Source: JAUCQB01 sp964586235
Lineage (GTDB): Bacteria > Planctomycetota > Phycisphaerae > UBA1845 > PWPN01
Assembly: GCA_964586235.1 (NCBI GenBank)
Contig: CAZPIO010000002.1
Location: 85,089 to 149,088, forward strand
Direction of reading: 5' to 3'
DNA length: 64,000 nt
This document shows, piece by piece, positions 50,954 through 59,934 of the stretch (its first letter is position 1; each line of letters opens with the position of its first letter). Both the position numbers and the translations under genes were made by a program. Under the pieces are notes generated by a model that did no database searches, was not told where the DNA came from, and was given only the letters and a program-made list of their open reading frames with translations.

Positions 50954-50969
50954 GGCGGGCAAAGCCCGC
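50954..50969. repeat. GGCGGGCAAAGCCCGC palindrome after the BMC gene
   Basis: The same palindrome as at 19248-19264; it lies immediately after the stop of the BMC gene and may act as a transcript end or processing site. Confidence 0.55.
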
Positions 50970-50970
50970 T

Positions 50971-51636
50971 TTACCCTGGCAGCAGCTTGGCGAGGCCTTC
51001 GTGCGGGCGCGGGATCACGTGGGCGAGGATCAGCTTGCCGCCGAGCTTCTCGACCGCGGCGGCGCCGGCCTCGACCGCGGCCTTCACTGCGGCCACGTCA
51101 CCCTTGACCATCACCGTGACGTAGGCGGCGCCGATCTTCTCCTTGCCGATGACCTCGACGTTGGCCGCCTTGAGCATGACGTCGGCCGCTTCGAGCAGGC
51201 CGATCAGCCCCTGTGTCTCGATCAGTCCGATCGCGTCCTGTTGAGCCATGTGGCGTTCCGTTCCTTTCGCGGTATCGCCCGCCGGGATGGCGTCTCCGGC
51301 CGGCAGAAGATGCTCATTCGCATTCAGCAGGGGATTATATTCCTGCTTCGAGTGTACGAGAAAGTCAGCCTGGGACGAGTAATGGGGCCAGTCGGTGTGG
51401 TTGATGCCGGCGTGCATCTGCTCGGCGACCGCCCACCCGGCCTGCACCGAAGCCCGCACATCGGCCGCACTACCGGTGACCTTGATGCCCATCCCGCCGA
51501 GGGCATTCGATTCGATCCCGGTGATGACGACGCTGGCAGCCTTGATCATCACGTCGGCCACCACCAGCGAGGCCGCCAGACCGTGGACTTCGACAAAGCC
51601 CACGCTGTCGCGCAGCGGATAAGCGGCGGTAGTCAT
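50971..51636 (-). CDS. Bacterial microcompartment shell protein with two BMC domains
   Basis: The 221-residue protein has a divergent BMC domain (residues 11-75: VGFVEVHGLAASLVVADVMI, KAASVVITGIESNALGGMG), a linker of about 55 residues and a canonical BMC domain (134-215: IGLIETQGLIGLLEAADVML, KAANVEVIGKEKIGAAYVT, AHVIPRPHEGL). Two domains in one chain suggest a BMC-T type trimer that forms shell facets. An internal ATG at 51249 (MAQQD, a usual BMC-H beginning) would give a 92-residue BMC-H subunit from the same message. It follows the aldolase gene by 62 bp. No vertex (BMC-P) protein or other shell gene is in the window. Confidence 0.9.
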   Translation of the reverse strand: MTTAAYPLRDSVGFVEVHGLAASLVVADVMIKAASVVITGIESNALGGMGIKVTGSAADVRASVQAGWAVAEQMHAGINHTDWPHYSSQADFLVHSKQEYNPLLNANEHLLPAGDAIPAGDTAKGTERHMAQQDAIGLIETQGLIGLLEAADVMLKAANVEVIGKEKIGAAYVTVMVKGDVAAVKAAVEAGAAAVEKLGGKLILAHVIPRPHEGLAKLLPG

Positions 51637-51698
51637 CGCCTACCCCCGCCAACAGATCGTTCGTTGCATTGCCCGGCGTGAATCGTCCCCATGGATGA

Positions 51699-52715
51699 TC
51701 AGCTCCCTTTCGCCCGCAGGCCGCGGAGGACATCCTGGACAATCTGGTCGAGCGACTGCCGGTTGAGCCCCAGCGGCAGCGGTTCGCAACCCCCGGGCGG
51801 AGCGTCGGCCAGGCCGAACTGGTTGAGGATGCACTGCACCGTGCGGGCGACCTCTTCGAGGCTGAACTGCTGCGAGGGAGAAAGCGGCTGACGGCCGTGG
51901 CCCATCTGGAAGCCGCGCAGCCCGACCGCCTGGCGCACGGCCTCGGGGAAGTCGGCCCCGAAGATGATCTGCTTGATCAGGTCGAGCAGACCGTACTGGA
52001 TCTGCCGGGCCTCCTCAATGCGGCCGGCCATCGCGAGGTTGTAGAGCCTCATGACCACCTCGGGCACGACACCGCTGGTGGCCACCGTGCCGCCGTCGCC
52101 GCCCATGATCAGCGAGGGCAGCAGGATCTCCTCGCAGCCGATCAGAAACACGAAGTCGGGGCGAACGGGCCTGATCTCATGCATCATGTTCACGTAGCGG
52201 GGCAGGTCGCGGCTGGAGTCCTTGATGCCGATGATCCGCGGATGCTCGGCGGCCAGCCGTTTGATGGTCTCGTTGCTGATGTCGTTGGCGAACTGCGGGA
52301 TGTTGTAGAGCGTCAGGTCGATGGGGCTGTTGCGGGCGATCTCGCTGAAGTAGGCGTAAACGCCCTCCTGGCTGAGCCGGTAGTAAAACGGGGCGACGAT
52401 GGCCACCGCGTTGGCCCCCAGCGAATGGTAGTACGTCGCGGCTTCCACCGTTTTTTCGACATTGGCCTCGGCGGCCCCGGCCAGCACAAACCGTCGGCCG
52501 GCGTTCTGCTCGGCGACGATGCGAACGATCTCCTTGCGTTCCTCGAAGCTGAAACGGGTGAACTCACCGGTGCTGCCGTTGGGGTAGAGCCCGGTGATGC
52601 CCTTGTCGATCAACCAATCGACGATGCGGCGCAGCTCGGGCTCATTGATCCGGCCGCCGTCGTCGAGCGGGACCATGTTTGGGGTGAAGATGCCGTACAG
52701 CTTCTTCGTGCTCAT
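51699..52715 (-). CDS. DapA/N-acetylneuraminate-lyase family aldolase with encapsulation-peptide-like tail
   Basis: The 338-residue class I aldolase shows GLYPNGSTGEF, TLYNIPQF with the catalytic Tyr and IIGIKDSSRDL with the Schiff-base Lys. The family includes dihydrodipicolinate synthase, sialate lyase and keto-deoxy sugar acid aldolases. After the barrel a Pro/Gly-rich linker (ADAPPGGCEPLPLG) leads to the amphipathic helix SLDQIVQDVLRGLRAKGS at the extreme C terminus (residues 321-338). This fits the pattern of peptides that recruit enzymes into microcompartments (xIVxxVLxxL). The BMC gene follows. ATG at 52715 has GGAGACGAG upstream. Encapsulation is a prediction. Confidence 0.85.
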   Translation of the reverse strand: MSTKKLYGIFTPNMVPLDDGGRINEPELRRIVDWLIDKGITGLYPNGSTGEFTRFSFEERKEIVRIVAEQNAGRRFVLAGAAEANVEKTVEAATYYHSLGANAVAIVAPFYYRLSQEGVYAYFSEIARNSPIDLTLYNIPQFANDISNETIKRLAAEHPRIIGIKDSSRDLPRYVNMMHEIRPVRPDFVFLIGCEEILLPSLIMGGDGGTVATSGVVPEVVMRLYNLAMAGRIEEARQIQYGLLDLIKQIIFGADFPEAVRQAVGLRGFQMGHGRQPLSPSQQFSLEEVARTVQCILNQFGLADAPPGGCEPLPLGLNRQSLDQIVQDVLRGLRAKGS

Positions 52716-52847
52716 CTCGTCTCCATCCAGACGCCAAACGGCCGGACATTCTACCCGCCAGCCCGCCCGCGGCAAAACCGCCCGACACCAGCACGGGTGG
52801 CCCAGGTTCTTCTTGAACCTGGGCTCACGATTCCTCGATCGATTTTT

Positions 52848-53570
52848 TCAGAGCACCGATGTCAGGTCCGTGAGGTGCCGGATCTCCGCGTCTGGCAGAT
52901 GGTCGCCGGGTTGGGTGGCGAAGCTGTCGACCGCCTCCCATTGCCGCGTCCAGATGACCTGCAGGCCGACGCGCTTGGCCCCCTGGACGTCCGCGAGCCA
53001 GTTGTCGCCGACGTAGACCGCGTCCGCGGCCTCCAACCCCAATTGCCCGAGACAGACCTCGAACGGCCGTGCGTGGGGCTTGACGAAACCCACATCCCCG
53101 GAAATCACCACCGACTCGAAGAAACGGGCCAAACCGGTCCGCTGGAGACTCGCGCGGATCGCCTTGCCGTCGGGATAATTCGAGACCAGGGCCAGCCGAT
53201 AGCGACCCGCAAGGCCGGCCAGCACATCCGCGGCGTACGGTGGAGCCTCGATCGCGGCCACCACCGCCTCGAAACGGGCCCGGAGCAGATCGGCGAGCGC
53301 AGCCGGGCCCGGCTCGCGATCCAACAACCGGCGCACCAGCCGCGAGACCGTCTCAACCAGATCGTTTTCCCGGTATCCATTCTTGAACGGGGCGACCCGG
53401 TCGGCATCGCGGATCTCCCGGAGCCGGTCGCGGTCAACCGGCCCGTAGTGCTTCTCCAGCGCCGCGCGGAGGGCGTTGTCGCACGCATCCATCTGCGGCC
53501 GGGCGAACGGGATGATGGTGTTGCCGTAATCGAAAAGCAGGGCCTTGACTCGGGTCAGATCCAGCGGCAT
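52848..53570 (-). CDS. HAD-superfamily hydrolase
   Basis: The 240-residue protein has LLFDYGNTIIPF (motif I with the nucleophile Asp; the second Asp is replaced by Gly), YRLALVSNYPDG (motif II), GFVKPHARPF (motif III Lys) and VYVGDNWLADVQGAKRVG (motif IV acids). It probably hydrolyses a small phosphate ester. It starts 4 bp from the stop of the preceding secreted glycosidase gene, so they are one operon; the gap to the aldolase is 132 bp. Confidence 0.88.
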   Translation of the reverse strand: MPLDLTRVKALLFDYGNTIIPFARPQMDACDNALRAALEKHYGPVDRDRLREIRDADRVAPFKNGYRENDLVETVSRLVRRLLDREPGPAALADLLRARFEAVVAAIEAPPYAADVLAGLAGRYRLALVSNYPDGKAIRASLQRTGLARFFESVVISGDVGFVKPHARPFEVCLGQLGLEAADAVYVGDNWLADVQGAKRVGLQVIWTRQWEAVDSFATQPGDHLPDAEIRHLTDLTSVL

Positions 53571-53573
53571 TCG

Positions 53574-55778
53574 TTACTTGCCCCTCCCGTTTTCACCGGC
53601 CGGGCGCGTCGTCGCGGGAGCCCGCCACTCGAACGCGACGGGCAGCCCCTGGTCCAGCCGGACGCCGTTGTTCAAACAGGTGAAATCGATCATCTGGGCC
53701 ACACCGAACAACGACGGCCTCACACCCCAGGCTCGCGGCGGGCCGTTGTCGCCCCCGGCGTAGTTCTCGGAGAACTCGTTTGCCCGAATCTGGTCACGCA
53801 GGTGAGCATTGATGAACTCGCGGGCCTCGGTCAGCATGCCGTGTTCGATCAGGCCGTACGCGGTGAAGCTTTCGGTGCCGTACTTGGTCCAGCCCATGCC
53901 GCAGAGATCGCGCCTGCGATCGTGCTTCTTGAGATACAGGCGCTTGAGCTGATCGGCCAGGTCGGCCGGCAGATCGCGGATGTGCAAACCGCTGATCACC
54001 CAGTTGAGGTTGCCCGGTTCGTGCCGCTTCGACTCGGTGAAGTAATACTCGGCCGGGGGCCGGCCGTCGGTGAAAAAGAACCACTCGCGGTAGTTCTTCA
54101 GAATCGTCTCGCGCCGCTGGTGCCACATCTCGATGTCGGCCGTCTCGCCCACGGTGCGGGCAATCCGCACCGCGAAATCGATGTCCACCAGCAGTTGATC
54201 GACGAACGAGGCGTCTTTCTCATCGGCGCTGTCGTGATCGAGGTAGATCCAGCGGGGGTTCTTCTCGCGCCACAGCAGGTATCGGCGAATCGCCGGGTAC
54301 ACCGCCCGAAGCCGCCCGGCATCGCCGGTGAGGCTGTACAGGATCCAGGCCGTCTGGGCCTTGCGCGAGGGGAGGCATTCACCGTCGAGCCAGCCGGTCG
54401 CGTCGACTTGCCCCATGATCCCTTCGAACGCCGCCCAGGCCGTCTCCGGCATCACATAGGCGAGCAGTTGCTGGCCGAAAAAGCTCTCCCACGCGGCCGA
54501 GGCCGGCGCCTTCGAGGCCCCGAAGTTCCACAGCGACGGCTTGCCGCAGGGCGTCTGCGGGTATGGATAGTCGTTCTCGGGCATCGGCGGCAGCACGTTG
54601 GAGATCGCAAACGTCCACGCAGCATAGTAGAACAGGCGATGCTCCTTCGAGGTGACGCCCTTGTCATCAATCGCCTCGATGCCGAACTTCTCGGGCGCCG
54701 GGATCCGCCGGAGGTAGTCGTTCCACAGGACTTTCTGTTCCTCGAGTCTCTTGGCCGGGCCGGGCCCCGAGAAAACCCGCCGGATTCGGCGCATGGCCGC
54801 ATCGGCCCCTTCGGCCCGGGTTGCGAAAGCGACGGCGACCAAGAGGGCATCACCCTTGCCTTCCGGATCGCCGGCGGTGAGCGGCTCATCCGCACTCAAC
54901 GTCGTGATGGAGACCTCCACATGCCACTGCCCGTTGCTGACTTGCGGAACCGCCGCGGGTGAAGGCGGATCGAACCCGCTGCCCCCCGCCCGGCCGACGG
55001 CCAGCGCGTAGAAGAAATCCTCGTGCTCGACCAGCAGCGCCTCCGTGCCCGGGTGGGCCGCCCCGCTCACCACACCGTGGAACTGCAACAGCGTGGGTTC
55101 CCAGAGTTGCCGCGGGCGAACAAGCCGGACGACGGTGTTCTCGTCAGCGAGGAAATCGCAGCCGGTCAGTAGCCCGAAGGATGTTATCCCGAGCCCTGGC
55201 TGGGGAGGGTCGTTATACTGGGCTTCGAATCCCAGCTTGTACGGGTACCAGACGTGCCGATAGGTGCTCGCCGCGTTCACTACGCCCGCTTTGCCGGTTG
55301 ACGGGGCTGCCGGGCTGCTGGAGGCCGGCAGTATGGGAAGTTGCCGGCCGCCACGACCCGCACCCTGGCGGGCAATCAGGGCCTGCCGGTTGGCGAGGCT
55401 GCTGTCGCGCCGAACACCCATGGTCACGAGGTCGAGTAACCGGTGCGGGCGACGGCCGGCGTAATACCCCACGTGCAGGGGCAGATCCGGGCGGTCGGGC
55501 AGCGGAGTGAAGTCGTCCGACGCGACCGGATTCAGGACCACTCGGCTTTCCGGCAGGCTCAACCATCGCCAGGGCATCAGGCCGTCGTTGGCCACAGAGT
55601 CACAGTCGAAGCTCGGCACGCCGGCAAGGCGGACCGAGCCGAGCTTCTCGGGCAGTTTCGGTTTGGCGGCATGACACATCGCGGAAACACTCATCGCAAG
55701 CAGGCCCGCCAGCACAACGCTCCCACACATTGACCTTCGGGCGCGTCCGTTGCGGCTATCTCTGGCAGCATCAATCAT
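53574..55778 (-). CDS. Secreted (alpha/alpha)6-barrel glycosidase-like protein
   Basis: The 734-residue protein has a signal peptide (SVVLAGLLAMSVSAMCHA). The N-terminal half is beta-rich; the C-terminal half has helix-hairpin motifs such as LWNFGASKAPASAAWESFFG, DATGWLDGECLPSRKAQTAW and RDLCGMGWTKYGTESFTAYG, seen in six-hairpin enzymes. ATG at 55778 has no clear ribosome site and an ATG at 55730 with AAGGTCA is possible. The likely role is polysaccharide or glycoside breakdown outside the cytoplasm, feeding the enzymes encoded downstream. The family is not named with certainty. Confidence 0.6.
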   Translation of the reverse strand: MIDAARDSRNGRARRSMCGSVVLAGLLAMSVSAMCHAAKPKLPEKLGSVRLAGVPSFDCDSVANDGLMPWRWLSLPESRVVLNPVASDDFTPLPDRPDLPLHVGYYAGRRPHRLLDLVTMGVRRDSSLANRQALIARQGAGRGGRQLPILPASSSPAAPSTGKAGVVNAASTYRHVWYPYKLGFEAQYNDPPQPGLGITSFGLLTGCDFLADENTVVRLVRPRQLWEPTLLQFHGVVSGAAHPGTEALLVEHEDFFYALAVGRAGGSGFDPPSPAAVPQVSNGQWHVEVSITTLSADEPLTAGDPEGKGDALLVAVAFATRAEGADAAMRRIRRVFSGPGPAKRLEEQKVLWNDYLRRIPAPEKFGIEAIDDKGVTSKEHRLFYYAAWTFAISNVLPPMPENDYPYPQTPCGKPSLWNFGASKAPASAAWESFFGQQLLAYVMPETAWAAFEGIMGQVDATGWLDGECLPSRKAQTAWILYSLTGDAGRLRAVYPAIRRYLLWREKNPRWIYLDHDSADEKDASFVDQLLVDIDFAVRIARTVGETADIEMWHQRRETILKNYREWFFFTDGRPPAEYYFTESKRHEPGNLNWVISGLHIRDLPADLADQLKRLYLKKHDRRRDLCGMGWTKYGTESFTAYGLIEHGMLTEAREFINAHLRDQIRANEFSENYAGGDNGPPRAWGVRPSLFGVAQMIDFTCLNNGVRLDQGLPVAFEWRAPATTRPAGENGRGK

Positions 55779-56281
55779 CGTTTCGACCCGAGTGCGGTTC
55801 CGTGGCAGGCGAACAAACACGGCATCCCGGGCACACACCCGGGCCTGCTTCCCCAGGACATGTTAAAGCAGAAAAGGCCGAATCACCAACCCCACCGGCC
55901 GGAGGCGCAGGCTCCGCGCTCGCGGATCTTCATCCTCAACTCACTCGCATTGTCCTCTCCCACCTGCCGAACGTCGGGCTCGCTCTGCCGAGAATCACTT
56001 CTCGGCACCTTCCGGTCGGGATTCACATCCCGACGTCCCGCTCTCAGAGGTAAGAGCTTTTCCGTCCCAACAGCTACCATGAAGTCCGCCCCGCCGACCA
56101 TCCGCTCATCTTGGCGCTTTTGCCAGATGCATCTGGACGTTTACCACGATACCGGGCACAATGATACCGTTGTGGTCTGGAAACCTCATCGGGTCGTAAT
56201 TGATTGGCCCGGCATATCTTACGGCCCGGCCAGAAGGGTGGCGATTCCCAAGGTCTTGGGTGCGAGGTGGAGACGAGTCCA
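55779..56281. other. Intergenic region between the divergent glycosidase and restriction operons
   Basis: No gene was recognised. The open frame running into hsdR from 56204 has no family similarity before 56282. Promoters for both directions should be here, but I found no convincing -35/-10 pair. Confidence 0.5.
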
Positions 56282-59068
56282 TTGACCCCGGAACAGAAAG
56301 CCCGCCAGAAGATCGACCGCATGCTGGAGCAGAGCGGTTGGATTGTTCAGGACCCCGCCGAAATGAACATCTCGGCCGGCCTCGGCGTGGCCATCCGGGA
56401 ATTCCCGCTCAAGACCGGGTTCGCCGACTACATGCTCTACGCTGATGGGAAAGCCATCGGCGTTATCGAGGCAAAACGCGAAGGCCACACTCTCACCGGT
56501 GTCGAGACCCAATCTGACAAGTACACAGTCGGCTTGCCGGACGCCTTGCCTCATCACCACCTGCCCTTGCCCTTCGCCTATGAATCCACGGGCGTGGAAA
56601 CGCAATTCACCAACTGGCTCGAACCCGACACCCGCAGCCGGGAGGTCTTCTCTTTTCACCGGCCAGAGGAGCTGATTCGTCTGGCCAGCCTCGAAACCCA
56701 ACTTCGGGCCAATCTTCGTCAGATGCCCCCGCTGGATGCCGGGCGGCTCTGGGAAGTCCAGATCAACGCCATCCGCAACCTGGAACGCTCGATAGCCGAG
56801 AACCACCCGCGCTCCCTCATCCAGATGGCCACGGGCTCAGGCAAAACCTTCACGGCCTGCAACTTCTCCTACCGGTTCATCAAACACGGCAAAGCCAAAC
56901 GCATTCTCTTCCTGGTGGATCGTAACAACCTGGGCAGGCAGACGCTGAAGGAGTTCCAGCAGTTCGCCAATCCGGGCTCCGGATACAAGTTCACCGAAGA
57001 ATTCAACGTCCAGCACCTCCGCCGGAACACCCTCGACCCGGCGGCCAAAGTCGTCATCACCACCATTCAGCGCCTGTACTCCATGCTGAAGGGGGAAGAG
57101 GAGTTCGACGAAGCCAACGAGGAAACCTCGCTGTTCGAGACCGCCCCTTCGCTTGTCAAGGAGCCGCTGCCGGTGGTCTACAACCCGAAGATCCCCATCG
57201 AGGCCTTCGACGTCATCGTGGTCGACGAATGCCACCGGTCGATCTACAACATCTGGCGGCAGGTACTGGAATACTTCGACGCCTTCATCATCGGTCTGAC
57301 CGCCACCCCGACCAATCAGACGATGGGCTTCTTCCACAGCAATCTCGTCCAGGACTACACCCACGAGCGGGCGGTCGCCGACGGCGTCAATGTCGGGTAC
57401 GACGTCTACCGGATCGACACGAAAATCACCAACCAGGGCGCCACCCTGGTCAAGGACCCCGGCCATTTCGTCCCTCACCGCGATCGTCGCACTCGCCAGA
57501 AGCGTTACGAGGAACTGGCCGACGACCTGACCTACACCGCCAACCAGCTTGACCGCGACGTGGTCGCCGAGGATCAGATTCGCCTGGTCCTGCAAACCTT
57601 CAGGGACCGGCTGTTCACCGACATCTTCCCCGGCCGGACCGAGGTCCCCAAGACCCTGGTTTTCGCCAAGACCGACCTGCACGCCGACGACATCACCCGG
57701 ATCACCCGCGACGTTTTCGGCAAGGGCAACGATTTCTGCCAGAAGATCACCTCCAAGACCACCGGCCGTAAGCCCGAAGAGTTGCTCAACGAGTTCCGCA
57801 ACTCCTACAACCCGCGCATCGCCGTCACCGTGGACATGATCGCCACCGGGACCGACGTCAAACCGCTCGAATGCCTGCTGTTCATGCGGAACATCGCCTC
57901 GGCCGGTTACTTCGAGCAGATGAAGGGCCGGGGCTGCCGGGTCATCAGCCCCGACGACCTTCAAAGCGTGACCCCGGATGCCCGGACCAAGGTCCGTTTC
58001 GTCATCGTCGATGCCGTCGGGGTCTGTGAAAGTGACAAGACCTGCTCACGCCCTCTCGACCGCCAGCCGAGCGTCCCCACGGAAAAGGTCCTGAACAGCG
58101 TCGCGGCCGGCATGGTCAGCCCCGAAGTTGTTTCAACGCTGGCCGCCCGTCTCGCCCGGCTGGCCCGCCAGGTCGATGCCGTCCACACGCAGGAGATCGA
58201 ACAGGTTTCCGGTGTTTGCGGCGGCCTGGACACGCTGGCCGCCACGTTGCTGGAAAGCATCGACCCGGATGCAAACGCCCAGCGTGCGACGCGGAAGTTC
58301 AACATCCCCAGCGGGGAAGACCCGACCGAAGAGCAGATTGAGCTGGTCGAAATGGATGCGATGCGGGAGGCCTTGAAGCCCTTTCACAATCCCAGGCTGC
58401 GCGAAACGGTCCTGCGGGCAAAATCGTCGGCCGAGCAGGTCATCGACGAATCCACGAGAGACGAACTCCTCCGGGCGGGCTTCGATGACGCCGCCCGCAA
58501 GAAAGCCCAGACGCTCCTCTCCGACTTCCGGCGGTTCGTCGAGGAGAACAAGGACGAGATCGAGGCCATCCGGATTCTCTACAGCCGTCCGCACCGGGCC
58601 GGCCTGCGATACCGCCATGTCAAGGAACTGGCCGCCAAGCTGGACCGGCCGCCGTTCTACGTCAAGCCCACCCGACCCGACAGCGTCGGCCGCCTGTGGC
58701 AGGCCCATGAGGCCGTCGAGCCGGAGAAGGTCAGGGGCAAAGGCGGCCGGAGCCTGGTAGACCTGGTCGCCCTGGTCCGCCACGCCATCCAGCCGGATCA
58801 GCCGCTGGTCCCGATCGGCGTGACCGTCGAGGAGCGGTATCGGCAATGGATCGCAGAGCGAGAGCAATCCGGCGTGACCTTCACCCCCGAGCAGCGGCAG
58901 TGGCTGGATGCGATCAAGGACCACATCGCCAAGAGCCTGAGCATCGAGCAGGATGACCTGGACGACGTCCCCTTCAGCCAGTTCGGCGGCCTGGGCAAGG
59001 CATACCAGTTGTTCGGTGATCGGCTGCCCGCCATCCTCACCGAGTTGAATGAAACGCTGGCGGCATGA
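56282..59068 (+). CDS. hsdR: Type I restriction enzyme R subunit
   Basis: The 928-residue subunit translocates DNA and cleaves it. The N-terminal nuclease domain shows FADYMLYADGKAIGVIEAKR with the PD-(D/E)xK acids. The helicase part has MATGSGKTFTACNF (Walker A), VVDECHRSIYN (motif II) and GLTATPTNQT (motif III), and MKGRGCRVI in the second RecA domain. The TTG at 56282 (MTPEQKARQKIDRML) was chosen because GGAG lies nine bases upstream and the family start fits. It leads a defence island with hsdS and the hsdM start downstream. Confidence 0.93.
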   Translation: MTPEQKARQKIDRMLEQSGWIVQDPAEMNISAGLGVAIREFPLKTGFADYMLYADGKAIGVIEAKREGHTLTGVETQSDKYTVGLPDALPHHHLPLPFAYESTGVETQFTNWLEPDTRSREVFSFHRPEELIRLASLETQLRANLRQMPPLDAGRLWEVQINAIRNLERSIAENHPRSLIQMATGSGKTFTACNFSYRFIKHGKAKRILFLVDRNNLGRQTLKEFQQFANPGSGYKFTEEFNVQHLRRNTLDPAAKVVITTIQRLYSMLKGEEEFDEANEETSLFETAPSLVKEPLPVVYNPKIPIEAFDVIVVDECHRSIYNIWRQVLEYFDAFIIGLTATPTNQTMGFFHSNLVQDYTHERAVADGVNVGYDVYRIDTKITNQGATLVKDPGHFVPHRDRRTRQKRYEELADDLTYTANQLDRDVVAEDQIRLVLQTFRDRLFTDIFPGRTEVPKTLVFAKTDLHADDITRITRDVFGKGNDFCQKITSKTTGRKPEELLNEFRNSYNPRIAVTVDMIATGTDVKPLECLLFMRNIASAGYFEQMKGRGCRVISPDDLQSVTPDARTKVRFVIVDAVGVCESDKTCSRPLDRQPSVPTEKVLNSVAAGMVSPEVVSTLAARLARLARQVDAVHTQEIEQVSGVCGGLDTLAATLLESIDPDANAQRATRKFNIPSGEDPTEEQIELVEMDAMREALKPFHNPRLRETVLRAKSSAEQVIDESTRDELLRAGFDDAARKKAQTLLSDFRRFVEENKDEIEAIRILYSRPHRAGLRYRHVKELAAKLDRPPFYVKPTRPDSVGRLWQAHEAVEPEKVRGKGGRSLVDLVALVRHAIQPDQPLVPIGVTVEERYRQWIAEREQSGVTFTPEQRQWLDAIKDHIAKSLSIEQDDLDDVPFSQFGGLGKAYQLFGDRLPAILTELNETLAA

Positions 59069-59132
59069 TGATATAATGGGGTTGGTAGCGGTTGCCTGGT
59101 GAAGAGCCGCTCCCTTTGATGGGAGGTACCCG

Positions 59133-59384
59133 ATGTGCAGCGTCACCTTATCTCTGCCGGACGAAAGCCTGCTCGCCCTCAGGCTCAGCGCCGAACAAAT
59201 GGCGGATGAACTCCGTCTGGCCGGGGCCATCAAGCTGTACGAGGTTGGCCGCCTGTCGGCTGGTGCGGCGGCGCAGCTCGCAGGTATGCCCACGCCCCTC
59301 TTTTTGACACGCCTGGCCAGCTACAACGTGGCCGCCTTCCAGCTCACCGACGAGGAACTGGCGGAGGACCTGCGGAGTGCCTGA
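59133..59384 (+). CDS. UPF0175-family antitoxin
   Basis: The 83-residue protein carries the UPF0175 pattern LRLAGAIKLYEVGRLSAGAA then AQLAGMPTPLFL, a ribbon-helix or short HTH protein that pairs with PIN-domain toxins. The ATG follows GGGAGGTACCCG. The next gene starts inside its last codons. Confidence 0.88.
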   Translation: MCSVTLSLPDESLLALRLSAEQMADELRLAGAIKLYEVGRLSAGAAAQLAGMPTPLFLTRLASYNVAAFQLTDEELAEDLRSA

Positions 59385-59868
59385 GGTCATCAGCGACACC
59401 TCCCCGCTGCAGTACCTGCATCAGACCGATCTCCTTCATCTGTTGCCCGCGCTCTACACGAGAGTGATTATCTCACCGGCGGTGGCCGGCGAGATCGCTC
59501 ATGGCCGCGCTCTCGGCCTCGCGCTCCCGGATCCGGGCGAGCTCGCCTGGATCGAGCTGCGCGACGTGCGGCAGCGCCCGGCGCCGGCGATGATGAGGGG
59601 CCTCGGCGCGGGGGAAGCCGATACCCTGGCGCTGGGTTTGGAGTCGCCGGGAAGCCTGCTGCTGCTGGACGACAGGCTGGCTCGCCGGCGGGCCGGGTTG
59701 CTGGGCCTGCGGTTCACGGGCACACTCGGCGTGCTGCTCAAGGCCAAGCAGATCGGGATTCTCGGTAGTGTGGCCCCGGTCCTCGACCGATTTCTGTCGC
59801 TGGGCTTCCGAGTGGCCCCCGCCACGCGCGCGGCCACCCTCAGGCTGGCGGGGGAGCCACTGGAATGA
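59377..59868 (+). CDS. DUF3368 PIN-domain toxin
   Basis: The 163-residue protein has the acidic residues of a PIN nuclease: VISDTSPLQYL, GAGEADTLAL and LLLDDRLARR; these bind divalent metal for RNA cleavage. The GTG start at 59377 overlaps the antitoxin stop by 8 bp, giving translational coupling. The module sits between hsdR and the rest of the restriction genes. Confidence 0.88.
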   Translation: MPEVISDTSPLQYLHQTDLLHLLPALYTRVIISPAVAGEIAHGRALGLALPDPGELAWIELRDVRQRPAPAMMRGLGAGEADTLALGLESPGSLLLLDDRLARRRAGLLGLRFTGTLGVLLKAKQIGILGSVAPVLDRFLSLGFRVAPATRAATLRLAGEPLE

Positions 59869-59869
59869 A

Positions 59870-59917
59870 TGGTTGCGGGTCATCCTCAGCGAGTTGAATG
59901 AGAGGTTGGCGGCATGA
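59870..59917 (+). pseudogene. Second copy of the hsdR 3' end
   Basis: Bases 59882-59917 match 59033-59068 at 32 of 36 positions and encode ILSELNERLAA plus stop, against ILTELNETLAA at the real hsdR end. The frame reads WLRV before that. It is the leftover terminus of a related hsdR, fused to the 3' end of the PIN gene. Confidence 0.75.
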
Positions 59918-59934
59918 GTGATGGGAGTATATGA

